DNA from: JANJUB01 sp031386985
Lineage (GTDB): Bacteria; Armatimonadota; Fimbriimonadia; Fimbriimonadales; Fimbriimonadaceae
Direction of reading: 5' to 3'
DNA length: 64,000 nt
NCBI GenBank assembly: GCA_031386985.1
Contig: JANNCV010000014.1
Span: forward strand, 1 to 64,000
Shown: piece by piece, positions 16,887 to 25,138 of the stretch
Numbering within the stretch: the first letter of the stretch is position 1
Layout of the letters: each line of letters opens with the position of its first letter
Position numbers and translations under genes: made by a program
Notes under the pieces: generated by a model
Database searches by the model: none
What the model saw: the letters and a program-made list of their open reading frames with translations, nothing else
Told to the model about the DNA's origin: nothing

Positions 16887-17780
16887 GTGTCACTAGTTCT
16901 ATCACCTGAAGAATTTCGTGTTCTAGATGGCTTGAGGTTTGCCCCTCGAAAGAGCTTTTCGGGTCGAGTTCGCGGTGAGCGACTCACCAAAAAGAAAGGA
17001 ATCAGTATCGAGTTCGCGGATTACCGCGAGTACAGCGAAGGCGATGATTTGCGTCACCTGGACTGGAACGTCTTGGCCCGGCTTCAGACTCCGATGATGA
17101 AGACCTACCAGGACGAGGAAGACCTTGCCGTCTACGTGGTTGTTGATTTGTCGCCTTCAATGGAGTTCGGCGAGCCAACGAAACTCGCGATTGCGAGGCA
17201 GCTCGCGTGTATGTTTGGTTATATCGGGCTCTGTAATCAAGATGCGATCTATCCCGCAACTCTGCCCATGGTGGCAAATCCGATCAAGGGGATATCCGGG
17301 GTTGGCGCGGGGCTGCGTGGGCGCACAAATTATCCTGCGTTGGCGCGCTGGACGACTTCTTTAACTTCGGCACGAGGAAACTCGCTTGCGGCGAGTTTGA
17401 AGGAGTTTGCAACCGCGAGGTTGCGACAAGGACTCGTCATCCTGATCACTGATTCCCTTGATCCTGATGCTCCCGCTCTGATAAGGTCGTTGGGCGGTCG
17501 TGGGCATGAACTCTGCTTGGTTCAGGTGCTTTCCGTCGAAGAAATTGACCCGGATATTGAAGGCGATCTGAGACTTCTGGATGCAGAAACTGATGCAATC
17601 GTTGAAATCACGGCGAACAGTTTGGCCCTAGAAGGTTATAAAAAGAATCTTGCGGCTCACCTGACATCAGTCAACGATGCCTGCCGCCGCATTGGTGGGC
17701 GGTACACGCTCGTAAGAACGGATGAATCGCTGACGAATCTGTTCAAAGACCGTCTGCGGCGCGAGGGTTGGTTCGCATGA
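16887..17780 (+). CDS. DUF58 domain protein
   Basis: 297 residues from GTG with AAAGGGG upstream. The DUF58 signature GISIEFADYREYSEGDDLRH (ending RHLDW) is at about residues 37-60, followed by a VWA-like fold with a MIDAS-type DLSPS. There is no signal peptide, so it is cytoplasmic or membrane-associated. In aerotolerance-type operons DUF58 proteins sit between MoxR and BatA/BatB-like VWA proteins, as here. It overlaps the next gene by ATGA. Confidence 0.92.
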   Translation: MSLVLSPEEFRVLDGLRFAPRKSFSGRVRGERLTKKKGISIEFADYREYSEGDDLRHLDWNVLARLQTPMMKTYQDEEDLAVYVVVDLSPSMEFGEPTKLAIARQLACMFGYIGLCNQDAIYPATLPMVANPIKGISGVGAGLRGRTNYPALARWTTSLTSARGNSLAASLKEFATARLRQGLVILITDSLDPDAPALIRSLGGRGHELCLVQVLSVEEIDPDIEGDLRLLDAETDAIVEITANSLALEGYKKNLAAHLTSVNDACRRIGGRYTLVRTDESLTNLFKDRLRREGWFA

Positions 17781-19570
17781 GTTTTGCCAATCTTGGAAGC
17801 CTATTGTGGTTACTGCCTCTGGCGGGAATCATCATCGCCCTTTACCTTCTGAAAATGCGCCGAAAGGATATGCGTGTTCCTGCAACATTCCTGTGGCCGC
17901 CGCTCATTTACGAAATTCGAGCCAACGCCCTCTTCCAAAAGCTCAAATTTAGCTGGCTCTTATTCCTGCAGCTACTCGCTATTCTCCTAATTGTAGTTGG
18001 CTTGGCCGAACCCCAGATGCGGAGGCGGGGGCTCGGGGGCGCGGTTACCGTCGTGGTTTTGGATAGCAGCGCGAGTATGTCGGCAACGGACGAGTCGCCG
18101 AGTCGCTTCGATAAGGCGACAGGCGCCCTCAATAGCATTATCGAACAAGTGAAGGCGGGAGATAAACTTGCCTTGGTCGAGGCGGGCCCAACGCCAAAGG
18201 TCATTTTTCCTCTTAGTTCCGATATCGGCAAGATGCGCCGGGCTCTGCAATCGGTGAAAGCGACAGACTCAGAGGGCGATGTTGGTGAAGCTTTGCGTCT
18301 TGCCGCAACAATCACCGCAAAAAAAGAAGGCGCTCGAATCATCTTACTTTCCGATGGCGTTTTTCCTGAGATTGAAAATTTCAATACCGAATCCGCCACG
18401 GTTATTTTTGAGAAGATCGGTAGCTCCGCCCGAAATGCCGCAATTTCGGCGCTTGGCGTCGCAGAATCGAGCCGCGGGCCACAGCTTTACTGTGGCGTGA
18501 AGAACTATGGCCTGGATCCGGCCAAGGGAACGCTAACATTGTTTGCGGACGGCAAGTCGTTTGATTCCGTAAGCTATGATGTTCGGCCGAATCAGATTTT
18601 CGGGCATTCGCGCCCAGTTCCGGTCGGGGCAAAGGTGATTGAGGCCCGAATAGCTTCCCGAGACATTTTGCAGGCCGACGATTATGCGGTTGCCTTGGCG
18701 TCCCCCGGTGCCGCAATCAAAGTTTTGCTTGTATCAAAGGGCAACATATTCCTAGAGCGCGCGCTCGCTTTGGATCCGCGGGTGATCTTGGACAAAGCCG
18801 CAATCGTGCCCTCAGTTGGGAGTTGGGACGTCGTGGTTTTCGATGGAGTTCGGGAGGAACCCGTGGGCGCGAGCGCGGTCTTAAACTTCGGATCGGCGGG
18901 GCAAACTTCGATCGTCTCCAAGCAAGGCTCGCTTGCCAAGCCGGGAGTGGGAGCGGTTGAACCCGGCCCTCTGCTTGCCGCCGTCGGATTTGATGGCACC
19001 TATGTTGATGAAGCCGAATCCGTTGTGCCGCGCTCGGATGGAAAGGTGCAGGCTACTTTTTCAGATGGCAAGCCCGCGGTGGTGACTTCAAACACGAGGG
19101 GAAAACGCGCGGTTTACGTGGCATTCGAGCCCCTGAAGACCGACTTTCCATTGCAAGTTGGCTTTCCCATTTTCGTCGCAAATGCGCTGGAGTTTCTGGT
19201 TCCAAAGGCGGAGCAAAACAATGAATTGGCAATAACGGCCGGACGCACTATATCCTTGACGGCCGGGTCAGAATCAATCGCCCTAAGCGGCCCAACCGGC
19301 AAATTCGACATCCGCCCGACCGCCGGGCGCTATGTAATACGGGAGGCTACGAGCGTTGGCGAATATCAGCTAGGGAAACGCCGCATGTTCGCCTCTCTGC
19401 GTAGTGACATTGAATCCAACGTTGGACCTCGCGATCAGGTCTTGCTTGGGGGCAAGAAGGTTGATTCCTCGGGCACGATCATGAGGTTGGCTGGATTTTG
19501 GCGACCAATATTGCTGATTGCGCTCCTCGTTCTAGCGTTTGAGTGGTGGCTTTTCATGAGGAGGTCTTAA
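17777..19570 (+). CDS. BatA-type VWA membrane protein
   Basis: 597 residues from ATG 17777. An N-terminal BatA-like membrane region has two helices (LGSLLWLLPLAGIIIALYLL in part, and SWLLFLQLLAILLIVVGLA) flanking a KMRRKDMRVPATFLW loop. A VWA domain follows with an intact MIDAS (DSSASMS, and DGVFPE later), then a long extracytoplasmic beta-rich region. A C-terminal helix (ILLIALLVLAFEWWLFM) ends the protein. VWA domains bind metal-dependent protein ligands. Partners are likely MoxR and DUF58. It lies 3 bp before the next VWA gene. Confidence 0.9.
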   Translation: MSFANLGSLLWLLPLAGIIIALYLLKMRRKDMRVPATFLWPPLIYEIRANALFQKLKFSWLLFLQLLAILLIVVGLAEPQMRRRGLGGAVTVVVLDSSASMSATDESPSRFDKATGALNSIIEQVKAGDKLALVEAGPTPKVIFPLSSDIGKMRRALQSVKATDSEGDVGEALRLAATITAKKEGARIILLSDGVFPEIENFNTESATVIFEKIGSSARNAAISALGVAESSRGPQLYCGVKNYGLDPAKGTLTLFADGKSFDSVSYDVRPNQIFGHSRPVPVGAKVIEARIASRDILQADDYAVALASPGAAIKVLLVSKGNIFLERALALDPRVILDKAAIVPSVGSWDVVVFDGVREEPVGASAVLNFGSAGQTSIVSKQGSLAKPGVGAVEPGPLLAAVGFDGTYVDEAESVVPRSDGKVQATFSDGKPAVVTSNTRGKRAVYVAFEPLKTDFPLQVGFPIFVANALEFLVPKAEQNNELAITAGRTISLTAGSESIALSGPTGKFDIRPTAGRYVIREATSVGEYQLGKRRMFASLRSDIESNVGPRDQVLLGGKKVDSSGTIMRLAGFWRPILLIALLVLAFEWWLFMRRS

Positions 19571-19573
19571 GAA

Positions 19574-22381
19574 ATGCTGAGCTTCACTCATCCCTTCTAT
19601 CTTTTGCTATTCCTCCCCGCCGTCGTCGGGTTGGCTTACAGTTACCGCCGTGTTGCGGGGATGATGAAGAATCGAAAGAAAGTCGCTTTTGCCATTCGAT
19701 TCCTACTTGCGGGAGCTTTGATTATGGCTCTGGCCGGACCCGAAAGCCACCGAAAGAACGAGGGGCTTTGTACGATTTTCTTGCTGGACCGTTCCGATAG
19801 CATCACCGAGGCGAGCCGACGCGCTCAAGTTGAGTTTGTAGATAAAGCGGTCAAGGGTCTCGGGCCCCGCGACGTTGCGGGAGTTATCGCCTTTGGAAAG
19901 GACCCCGTAATGGAGACCTTGATCGAAAAGATTGATGGGATTGATAAGATCCAAAGCACGGTAACGAGTTCGGTAAGTGACCTTGCCGCGGCGATTCGCC
20001 TCGCGGGAGCCTCATTCCCCGATGGAAAGGCCAAGCGCATCGTTCTGATGTCAGATGGCAACGAAACAGCCGGAGACGCCCTTGAGGCTTCAACCGTAGC
20101 CGCTACCGACGGCATCCCGATTGATCACGTTGTTCTCGGCAGCACCGGTGATCAGCGCGAAGTGACCGTAACGAACGTGGAAATGCCGAGCGAAATCCGG
20201 GTTGATCAAGCATTTGCAATCAAAGTGACGATTGACGCCTCCGAAACCGGGATCGCAACCTTATATCTCGACCGCAACGGCGTCACTACGCAGCAAATGA
20301 ATGTGCGATTGAGCGAGGGAAAGAACACGTATGTCTTCAACGAAACTCTAACCGAAGCTGGCTTTCATCGCTATCAAGTTGATTTAAAGTCGGATCGAGA
20401 TCATGATGTTCGAAACAACAAGGGGATGGGTTTTGTTGCGGTTCGCGGTCGCCCTCGCGCTCTAATCGTCCAAGCCAACACCCAAAACCGCGAGCTCGCC
20501 GATTCTCTCAAGAGCCAGGGAATTGATGTGGTTTTGACCGATGCCGGCGGCATGCCTTCAAAGGCGGAAGACGTTCAGATTTACGACACGATCCTGTTTA
20601 ACGATCTCAACGCCTCGTATGTTAACCCACGCCAACAGAAGCTCATTCAATCTGCAGTAAGAGATACGGGCGTAGGGTTTGCGATGGTGGGAGGCGAAGA
20701 CTCGTTCCTGCCCGGCGGCTGGTATGGCACTCCGGTTGCTGAAGTCTTGCCCGTTGACCTAAATATACGCCAACGTAAGACATTCCCAAGCACCACAATT
20801 CTGATCATTTGCGATACCAGCGGAAGCATGGGAATGATCGAAGACGGGCTGCCCAAAGTTCGCCTCGCCGCCAAAGCCGCCGAGCAAACTGTGAAAATGA
20901 TGTCGAGCGTGGACAAAGTTGGTGTGGTCGCGAGCACCGATGGAATCGAATATGTTGCGCCAATTCAAACTTTATCCAACAAGGATTCGGTGATTGCGCA
21001 GATTCAAAAGCTCGGGGTTGGCGGCGGAGGAATTTACTGTTTACCATCCATGCAGTTCGCTCAAAAGGAGCTGATGCTGGATAACTCGAAGGTTCGACAT
21101 CTGATTTTACTGGGCGATGGAAGTGACTGCGACTCCCAGGAGGGATGCCTGGCCGTCGCCGCGTTCATGAGGTCCAACAAGATCACAACGACCTGCGTTT
21201 CCATTGGCCTGGGCCCTCACTCCCCATTCCTCAAGGCCCTTGCAGCAGTCGGAGGCGGGCGTTATTACTTAGCAACCAAGGCAAGCCAACTCCCCGCGAT
21301 TTTCACGCAAGACGCGGCTGTAATGTCGCGCTCTGCTATTGAAGAAGGCACATTTGTTCCCAAAACGATGATGGGCGACGAAGTGCTACGTGGCATTGAT
21401 CCCGGGAGTATTCCTCCCCTTTTTGGCTATTGCCTAGCCGATACGCGACCCTTAACGCGAGTCGGTATGCGAACTCACAAGGACGATCCTTTGCTTGCCA
21501 CTTGGCAATACGGATTAGGCAGTTCGCTTGCCTTTACCAGCGATGCCAAAGCTCGTTGGGCCGCGAGATGGGTCGAGTGGGGCGGATTTGGAAAGTTTTG
21601 GGGACAGGCGATCCGCTCCATTGCTCGCCGGGTTACCTCTAATACCTACGAAATGGTGACAAATCAATCGGGCGGGAAGGGCGAGGTCACTATTACAGCT
21701 CGAGACCCCCAGGGAAATCCACTGAATACTCTGCCAAAGGAAGTGAGGGTGGCCCTTCCCGATGGTTCGTTTCGGGCCTTGGTGTTTGCTCAAACTGGCC
21801 CCGGCGAGTTCCGCGGAAACTTTAATGCATCGGAAGTGGGTTCGTATATCGTTACGGTTGCGGAGAATGGGGTTGAGGGGAGCAAAGTTTCAACTAGCGG
21901 TTTCTCCGTAGCTTATCCACCGGAGTATCGTAGCTATCGCTCAAACGAGCCACTACTGACCGAGATTAGCTCAATATCAAAGGGAGAAAAACTCAAAGAT
22001 CCTTCTCAATCCGTTCGGCTCGCTTTGAATCCAGGCTTTTCCATTCAAGAGCTCTGGATGTTCTTTGTCCTGTTTGCGGCGATTTTGCTTCCGATTGATA
22101 TCGCCGCTCGTCGAATCGCGTTGCCGTTTGGCGAAATCGTTGCGAAACTTGTTGCTTGGTTCAAGAATCGTCGTTCCGAAGCGACCGTCGCACCTGCCCA
22201 CGTAGAAAAGCTCAAAACGGCCAAGCAACGCTCGGTTTCTTCCACCCCATCGGCGGCAGAAAAAGGCTATATTGCCGACAACGAGAAATCGAAGCAACCT
22301 CTCTCAAAGCCATCCGAAGGCGGAACGGCTTCCACTCGATTGCTTGATGCGAAGAAAAAGCGCAAATCTGGCGACGAGTAA
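19574..22381 (+). CDS. Large membrane protein with two VWA domains and a GATase-like domain
   Basis: 935 residues. Two N-terminal helices (HPFYLLLFLPAVVGLAYSY and FLLAGALIMALAGP) are followed by a first VWA domain with MIDAS DRSDS. A Rossmann-like GATase-like domain (GVGFAMVGGEDSFLPGGW) comes next, then a second VWA domain with CDTSGSMGM. A beta-sandwich stretch follows, with a C-terminal helix (LWMFFVLFAAILLPIDI) and a basic cytoplasmic tail. The order VWA-GATase-VWA occurs in a known group of large bacterial VWA proteins. It ends the co-directional gene set; pyk follows after 42 bp with its own ribosome-binding site. Confidence 0.88.
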   Translation: MLSFTHPFYLLLFLPAVVGLAYSYRRVAGMMKNRKKVAFAIRFLLAGALIMALAGPESHRKNEGLCTIFLLDRSDSITEASRRAQVEFVDKAVKGLGPRDVAGVIAFGKDPVMETLIEKIDGIDKIQSTVTSSVSDLAAAIRLAGASFPDGKAKRIVLMSDGNETAGDALEASTVAATDGIPIDHVVLGSTGDQREVTVTNVEMPSEIRVDQAFAIKVTIDASETGIATLYLDRNGVTTQQMNVRLSEGKNTYVFNETLTEAGFHRYQVDLKSDRDHDVRNNKGMGFVAVRGRPRALIVQANTQNRELADSLKSQGIDVVLTDAGGMPSKAEDVQIYDTILFNDLNASYVNPRQQKLIQSAVRDTGVGFAMVGGEDSFLPGGWYGTPVAEVLPVDLNIRQRKTFPSTTILIICDTSGSMGMIEDGLPKVRLAAKAAEQTVKMMSSVDKVGVVASTDGIEYVAPIQTLSNKDSVIAQIQKLGVGGGGIYCLPSMQFAQKELMLDNSKVRHLILLGDGSDCDSQEGCLAVAAFMRSNKITTTCVSIGLGPHSPFLKALAAVGGGRYYLATKASQLPAIFTQDAAVMSRSAIEEGTFVPKTMMGDEVLRGIDPGSIPPLFGYCLADTRPLTRVGMRTHKDDPLLATWQYGLGSSLAFTSDAKARWAARWVEWGGFGKFWGQAIRSIARRVTSNTYEMVTNQSGGKGEVTITARDPQGNPLNTLPKEVRVALPDGSFRALVFAQTGPGEFRGNFNASEVGSYIVTVAENGVEGSKVSTSGFSVAYPPEYRSYRSNEPLLTEISSISKGEKLKDPSQSVRLALNPGFSIQELWMFFVLFAAILLPIDIAARRIALPFGEIVAKLVAWFKNRRSEATVAPAHVEKLKTAKQRSVSSTPSAAEKGYIADNEKSKQPLSKPSEGGTASTRLLDAKKKRKSGDE

Positions 22382-22423
22382 CCGGATCGTTTGGGGCCGC
22401 CAATCCGTATTCGAGGTTGATAG

Positions 22424-23827
22424 ATGGCAAGGCGAACTAAAATTGTATGCACCCTCGGCCCGGCCGTGAACTCCGAATCCAAGATCAAGGCGCTAATTCG
22501 TGCGGGAATGAATGTTGCGCGAATCAACTGCAGTCACGGTGACTGGGAAACTCGTAAGCAATGGATCGCGTGGATTCGCAAGCACAGCCCCGTTTTGGCG
22601 CCAATTGGCATCCTTGCTGATCTACAGGGCCCTAAGTTTAGATTGGGTGTGATTGAAGGAGGCGTGCTTGAAATCAGAGCGGGCAGGACAGTTGAAATCG
22701 GCCCATTTGCCGCCGTTCCGATCACTCAAGAACAGATTCTAGACAAAATGCGGGTTGGCGACCGGCTCTTGCTCGGTGATGGCGACGTTGAACTTAAGCT
22801 GATTTCTAAGCAAGGCGAAAATTTTACAGCCCGAGCAATCTCCGGCGGAAAAGTAAAAACAAAACAAGGCGTGACCCTTGTTGGCAAGGTTTTCAAAACG
22901 AGTTGCCTCACCCCCAAAGATATTGAAGACGCGCACCAAGCGGCCGCATTAGAAGTTGACTTCATTGCGTTGAGCTATGTTCATGGCGCAGCGGACATCG
23001 AGGAGCTACGAGAACTGCTCAAACCGCTCAATCCCCACATAAAGTTGTGCGCAAAAATCGAAACACGGGATGCTGTCAACAATATTGCTTCCCTTGCAAA
23101 AGTTTCGGATGTGATCATGGTCGCGCGCGGCGACATGGGGCTCCAGATGGATATCGAAGATGTGCCATTGGCGCAGAAGCGGGTGATTCGAGCGGCCCAA
23201 GATGCGGGCAAGCCGGTAATCACCGCCACTCAAATGCTAGAAAGCATGACGAACGCTCCCCGCCCAACCCGGGCGGAAGCGACGGATGTGGCTAATGCAA
23301 TCCTGGATGGAACCGACGCGGTGATGCTGAGCGGAGAGACCGCCTCGGGGGGTTATCCCCTGGAGGCGGTTCGGTACATGAGCCGCATCGCCAAGAAGGC
23401 AGAATCAGCTTTTGATCATGAACGATGGTTGGACGACCATGTTATCAGCTCTTCCGAAGAAACCTTGGCGGTTTCTCGTGCCGTTGCTGATTTGGCGGCT
23501 GTTCTCAGGCCGAAGGCAATCCTAACGACCACGACCAGTGGTCAAACCGCCCGTCTCGTAAGCAAATTCCGCCCTCGCTCGCCCATCTTATGTGCAACTT
23601 GGAGCTCTTATACTTATAGACAACTATCAATAGTCTGGGGAGTTGAGTCGCTTTTCATGCCATTGCCGAGCACGACAGATGAGCAAATTTTTAATGCGAT
23701 CGAGCGATTTGTACAAGTTAAGCGCTTAAAAGCGGGGAATAATGTAGTAGTATCAGCAGGAGTTCCGGCAGGAAGGCCGGGCAATACGAATCTAATCATG
23801 ATTCAAAGGGTGGAACTTCAAGGATGA
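22424..23827 (+). CDS. pyk: Pyruvate kinase
   Basis: 467 residues. It converts phosphoenolpyruvate and ADP to pyruvate and ATP, the last step of glycolysis. N-terminal RRTKIVCTLGPAV and VARINCSHG, the active-site region (KLCAKIETRDAV, MVARGDMGLQ) and TQMLESM with PTRAEATDVANAILDGTDAV are all present. GAGG lies 7 nt before the ATG. The stop overlaps the next gene by ATGA, so it is translationally coupled to an FtsB-like gene. Confidence 0.97.
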   Translation: MARRTKIVCTLGPAVNSESKIKALIRAGMNVARINCSHGDWETRKQWIAWIRKHSPVLAPIGILADLQGPKFRLGVIEGGVLEIRAGRTVEIGPFAAVPITQEQILDKMRVGDRLLLGDGDVELKLISKQGENFTARAISGGKVKTKQGVTLVGKVFKTSCLTPKDIEDAHQAAALEVDFIALSYVHGAADIEELRELLKPLNPHIKLCAKIETRDAVNNIASLAKVSDVIMVARGDMGLQMDIEDVPLAQKRVIRAAQDAGKPVITATQMLESMTNAPRPTRAEATDVANAILDGTDAVMLSGETASGGYPLEAVRYMSRIAKKAESAFDHERWLDDHVISSSEETLAVSRAVADLAAVLRPKAILTTTTSGQTARLVSKFRPRSPILCATWSSYTYRQLSIVWGVESLFMPLPSTTDEQIFNAIERFVQVKRLKAGNNVVVSAGVPAGRPGNTNLIMIQRVELQG

Positions 23828-24090
23828 AAACACGTCTTTTACTTAACGGCATTTTTCTATTAGGGGCGGTGGCACTGGGAGTCGGATTGAGTTTGCGACC
23901 ATGGCAGGTCTACCGCGAGCAACGCACGAAAGCAGACACCTATTTGGTGGAGGCCCGAAGGGCAGAGGCCCAGCGCATAGACCTCGAAGAGCAAAAGGCC
24001 CGATATGAGTCACCTCTGGGTCGGGAAGAACTCGCCCGCGAACGTGGCTACCGCAAACCCAATGAACGTCCTCTTGATCCTGGCGATTAA
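23824..24090 (+). CDS. FtsB/DivIC-like bitopic protein
   Basis: 88 residues: one N-terminal transmembrane helix (LLNGIFLLGAVALGVGLSL), a charged coiled coil of about 35 residues, and the tail ESPLGREELARERGYRKPNE. That tail resembles the FtsB/DivIC motif (IE..AR..lg...pgE) near the membrane-distal end of these septum proteins. Those proteins form a periplasmic coiled-coil complex at the division site. The match rests on architecture and one motif, so an unrelated bitopic protein is possible. It is coupled to pyk by ATGA. Confidence 0.55.
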   Translation: MKTRLLLNGIFLLGAVALGVGLSLRPWQVYREQRTKADTYLVEARRAEAQRIDLEEQKARYESPLGREELARERGYRKPNERPLDPGD

Positions 24091-24685
24091 CTTACAGGCA
24101 GCACCGTTGCCGTCCGTTCGTATCCCTAATGGAGCCACATGGGTTCAAGAGTTGGATTGCCGGGCCGAGCCCAAAGATTCTTCGCTACCATCTGAGCGGA
24201 TCATTTTTCGAGATACCATCGAGCGAAAAGCAATCGAAGAACTCACGATAAGCCGCATACCCATTCAATCTTGGGTTGGCGAAATGTTGCTAACTCTCAG
24301 CGATAAACCATCGCCTTGGCAATTGGTCGAAAGGCGCAAAGCCGGATGTTTCCCCGTTCTTGAACCCGATCCCGGTGACCGATTCACCAAGCGCCTGTGG
24401 CGAGCGACGCGTTACTGTGATGTCTCCTCACTCAAAATGGAGGGTGAGAATGGCGCGGGGATTCCCGCCGCTGAATACCGTGCCGAAGTCATCGAATCTA
24501 AAGATGGGAGGATTCGAGTGAAATCTGTTTTCACTGAAATTCCAGGGATCCGAGCCAAAGGCGATTGGACATTTGATGAGCACGGTCAGATTCAAAGGGC
24601 CGAAATCATCTGTGAAAACGCATTCAACCCCGGCGGAGATGGCTCGCCATACACCTACCGAGTGAGCATCAAAAAGGTCAGATAA
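24062..24685 (+). CDS. Secreted hypothetical protein
   Basis: 207 residues from ATG 24062, giving the signal peptide MNVLLILAINLQAAP. The longer frame from 24005 has no signal and would overlap the previous gene much more. Even so the overlap with the FtsB-like gene is 29 bp, in another frame. The mature protein contains two Cys, is rich in beta-forming residues, and matches no family I know. Transcription converges on tRNA-Leu. Confidence 0.6.
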   Translation: MNVLLILAINLQAAPLPSVRIPNGATWVQELDCRAEPKDSSLPSERIIFRDTIERKAIEELTISRIPIQSWVGEMLLTLSDKPSPWQLVERRKAGCFPVLEPDPGDRFTKRLWRATRYCDVSSLKMEGENGAGIPAAEYRAEVIESKDGRIRVKSVFTEIPGIRAKGDWTFDEHGQIQRAEIICENAFNPGGDGSPYTYRVSIKKVR

Positions 24686-24689
24686 AAAA

Positions 24690-24775
24690 TGGTGCGCGGA
24701 AAAGGACTCGAACCTTCACGCTTTGTGGGCACTACCACCTCAAGGTAGCGTGTCTACCAATTTCACCATCCGCGC
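24690..24775 (-). tRNA. tRNA-Leu (anticodon GAG)
   Basis: The 86-nt minus-strand gene includes an encoded CCA (24690-24692). The acceptor stem GCGCGGA pairs with TCCGCGC. The anticodon arm is CTACC-TTGAGGT-GGTAG with GAG at positions 34-36. The T arm has GGTTCGAGTCC, and a long variable arm is present, as in class II tRNAs. It reads leucine CTY codons. A perfect -10 TATAAT lies just upstream. Confidence 0.95.
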
Positions 24776-24790
24776 ACACAGTGAACGAGC

Positions 24791-24796
24791 ATTATA
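24791..24796 (-). promoter_or_regulatory. -10 element of the tRNA-Leu promoter
   Basis: TATAAT on the minus strand, ending 15 nt before the mature tRNA 5' end. The -35 region at 17-18 bp spacing is weak (TATAGA or ATAGAC). Confidence 0.6.
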
Positions 24797-24819
24797 CCTT
24801 GGCGTGAATTGCCGTCTAT

Positions 24820-24838
24820 ATACCTATGGCGTAGGTAT
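24820..24838. promoter_or_regulatory. Perfect 7-bp palindrome, possible operator
   Basis: ATACCTA (24820-24826) and TAGGTAT (24832-24838) are exact inverted arms around a 5-bp centre. It lies between the tRNA-Leu promoter and the bamA upstream region. It could be a regulator binding site or a small hairpin; no regulator gene is nearby. Confidence 0.4.
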
Positions 24839-24839
24839 G

Positions 24840-25110
24840 TAGGACAATTTATGGATTGCTCCAGTAGGGGCCGATGCTGCAACTAGTGAAAACCGACCCC
24901 GGGGCTGAGCCGTGGACTACACATTCAGATCTCAAACTAAGTGAAGCGGGTGAAGCATCGGCACCGGTGTCGGGATTGACCTGTTTCAACCCATTGAGCC
25001 CGTGTCGAGTGACGGCCAAACTAAGAGCGCCTTAGGAACTCGCACCGGAGAGCCATACAAAACCGCAAAAGACCAACACGGGAACATTGCTGGGCCGTCT
25101 AGATGTAAAC
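24840..25110 (+). other. Gene-free stretch with long-range inverted repeats (possible structured RNA)
   Basis: No plausible ORF lies in these 270 bp between tRNA-Leu and bamA. Three inverted pairs suggest RNA structure: GCCGATGCT (24870-24878) with AGCATCGGC (24954-24962), CTAAG (25021-25025) with CTTAG (25031-25035), and GACGGCC (25011-25017) with GGCCGTC (25092-25098). I found no diagnostic motifs of tmRNA, RNase P RNA, SRP RNA or a known riboswitch. 6S RNA would fit the length but is not recognisable. The strand is assumed, not shown. Confidence 0.3.
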
Positions 25111-25138
25111 TCAAGGCGTGTGGAGCAGGGGCGGATCA

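Noticed and set aside
24840..25110. tmRNA, RNase P RNA or SRP RNA
   Set aside because: None of the diagnostic cores (tRNA-like ends with tag frame, the RNase P GAGGAAAGUC core, the SRP tetraloop domain) could be found on either strand.
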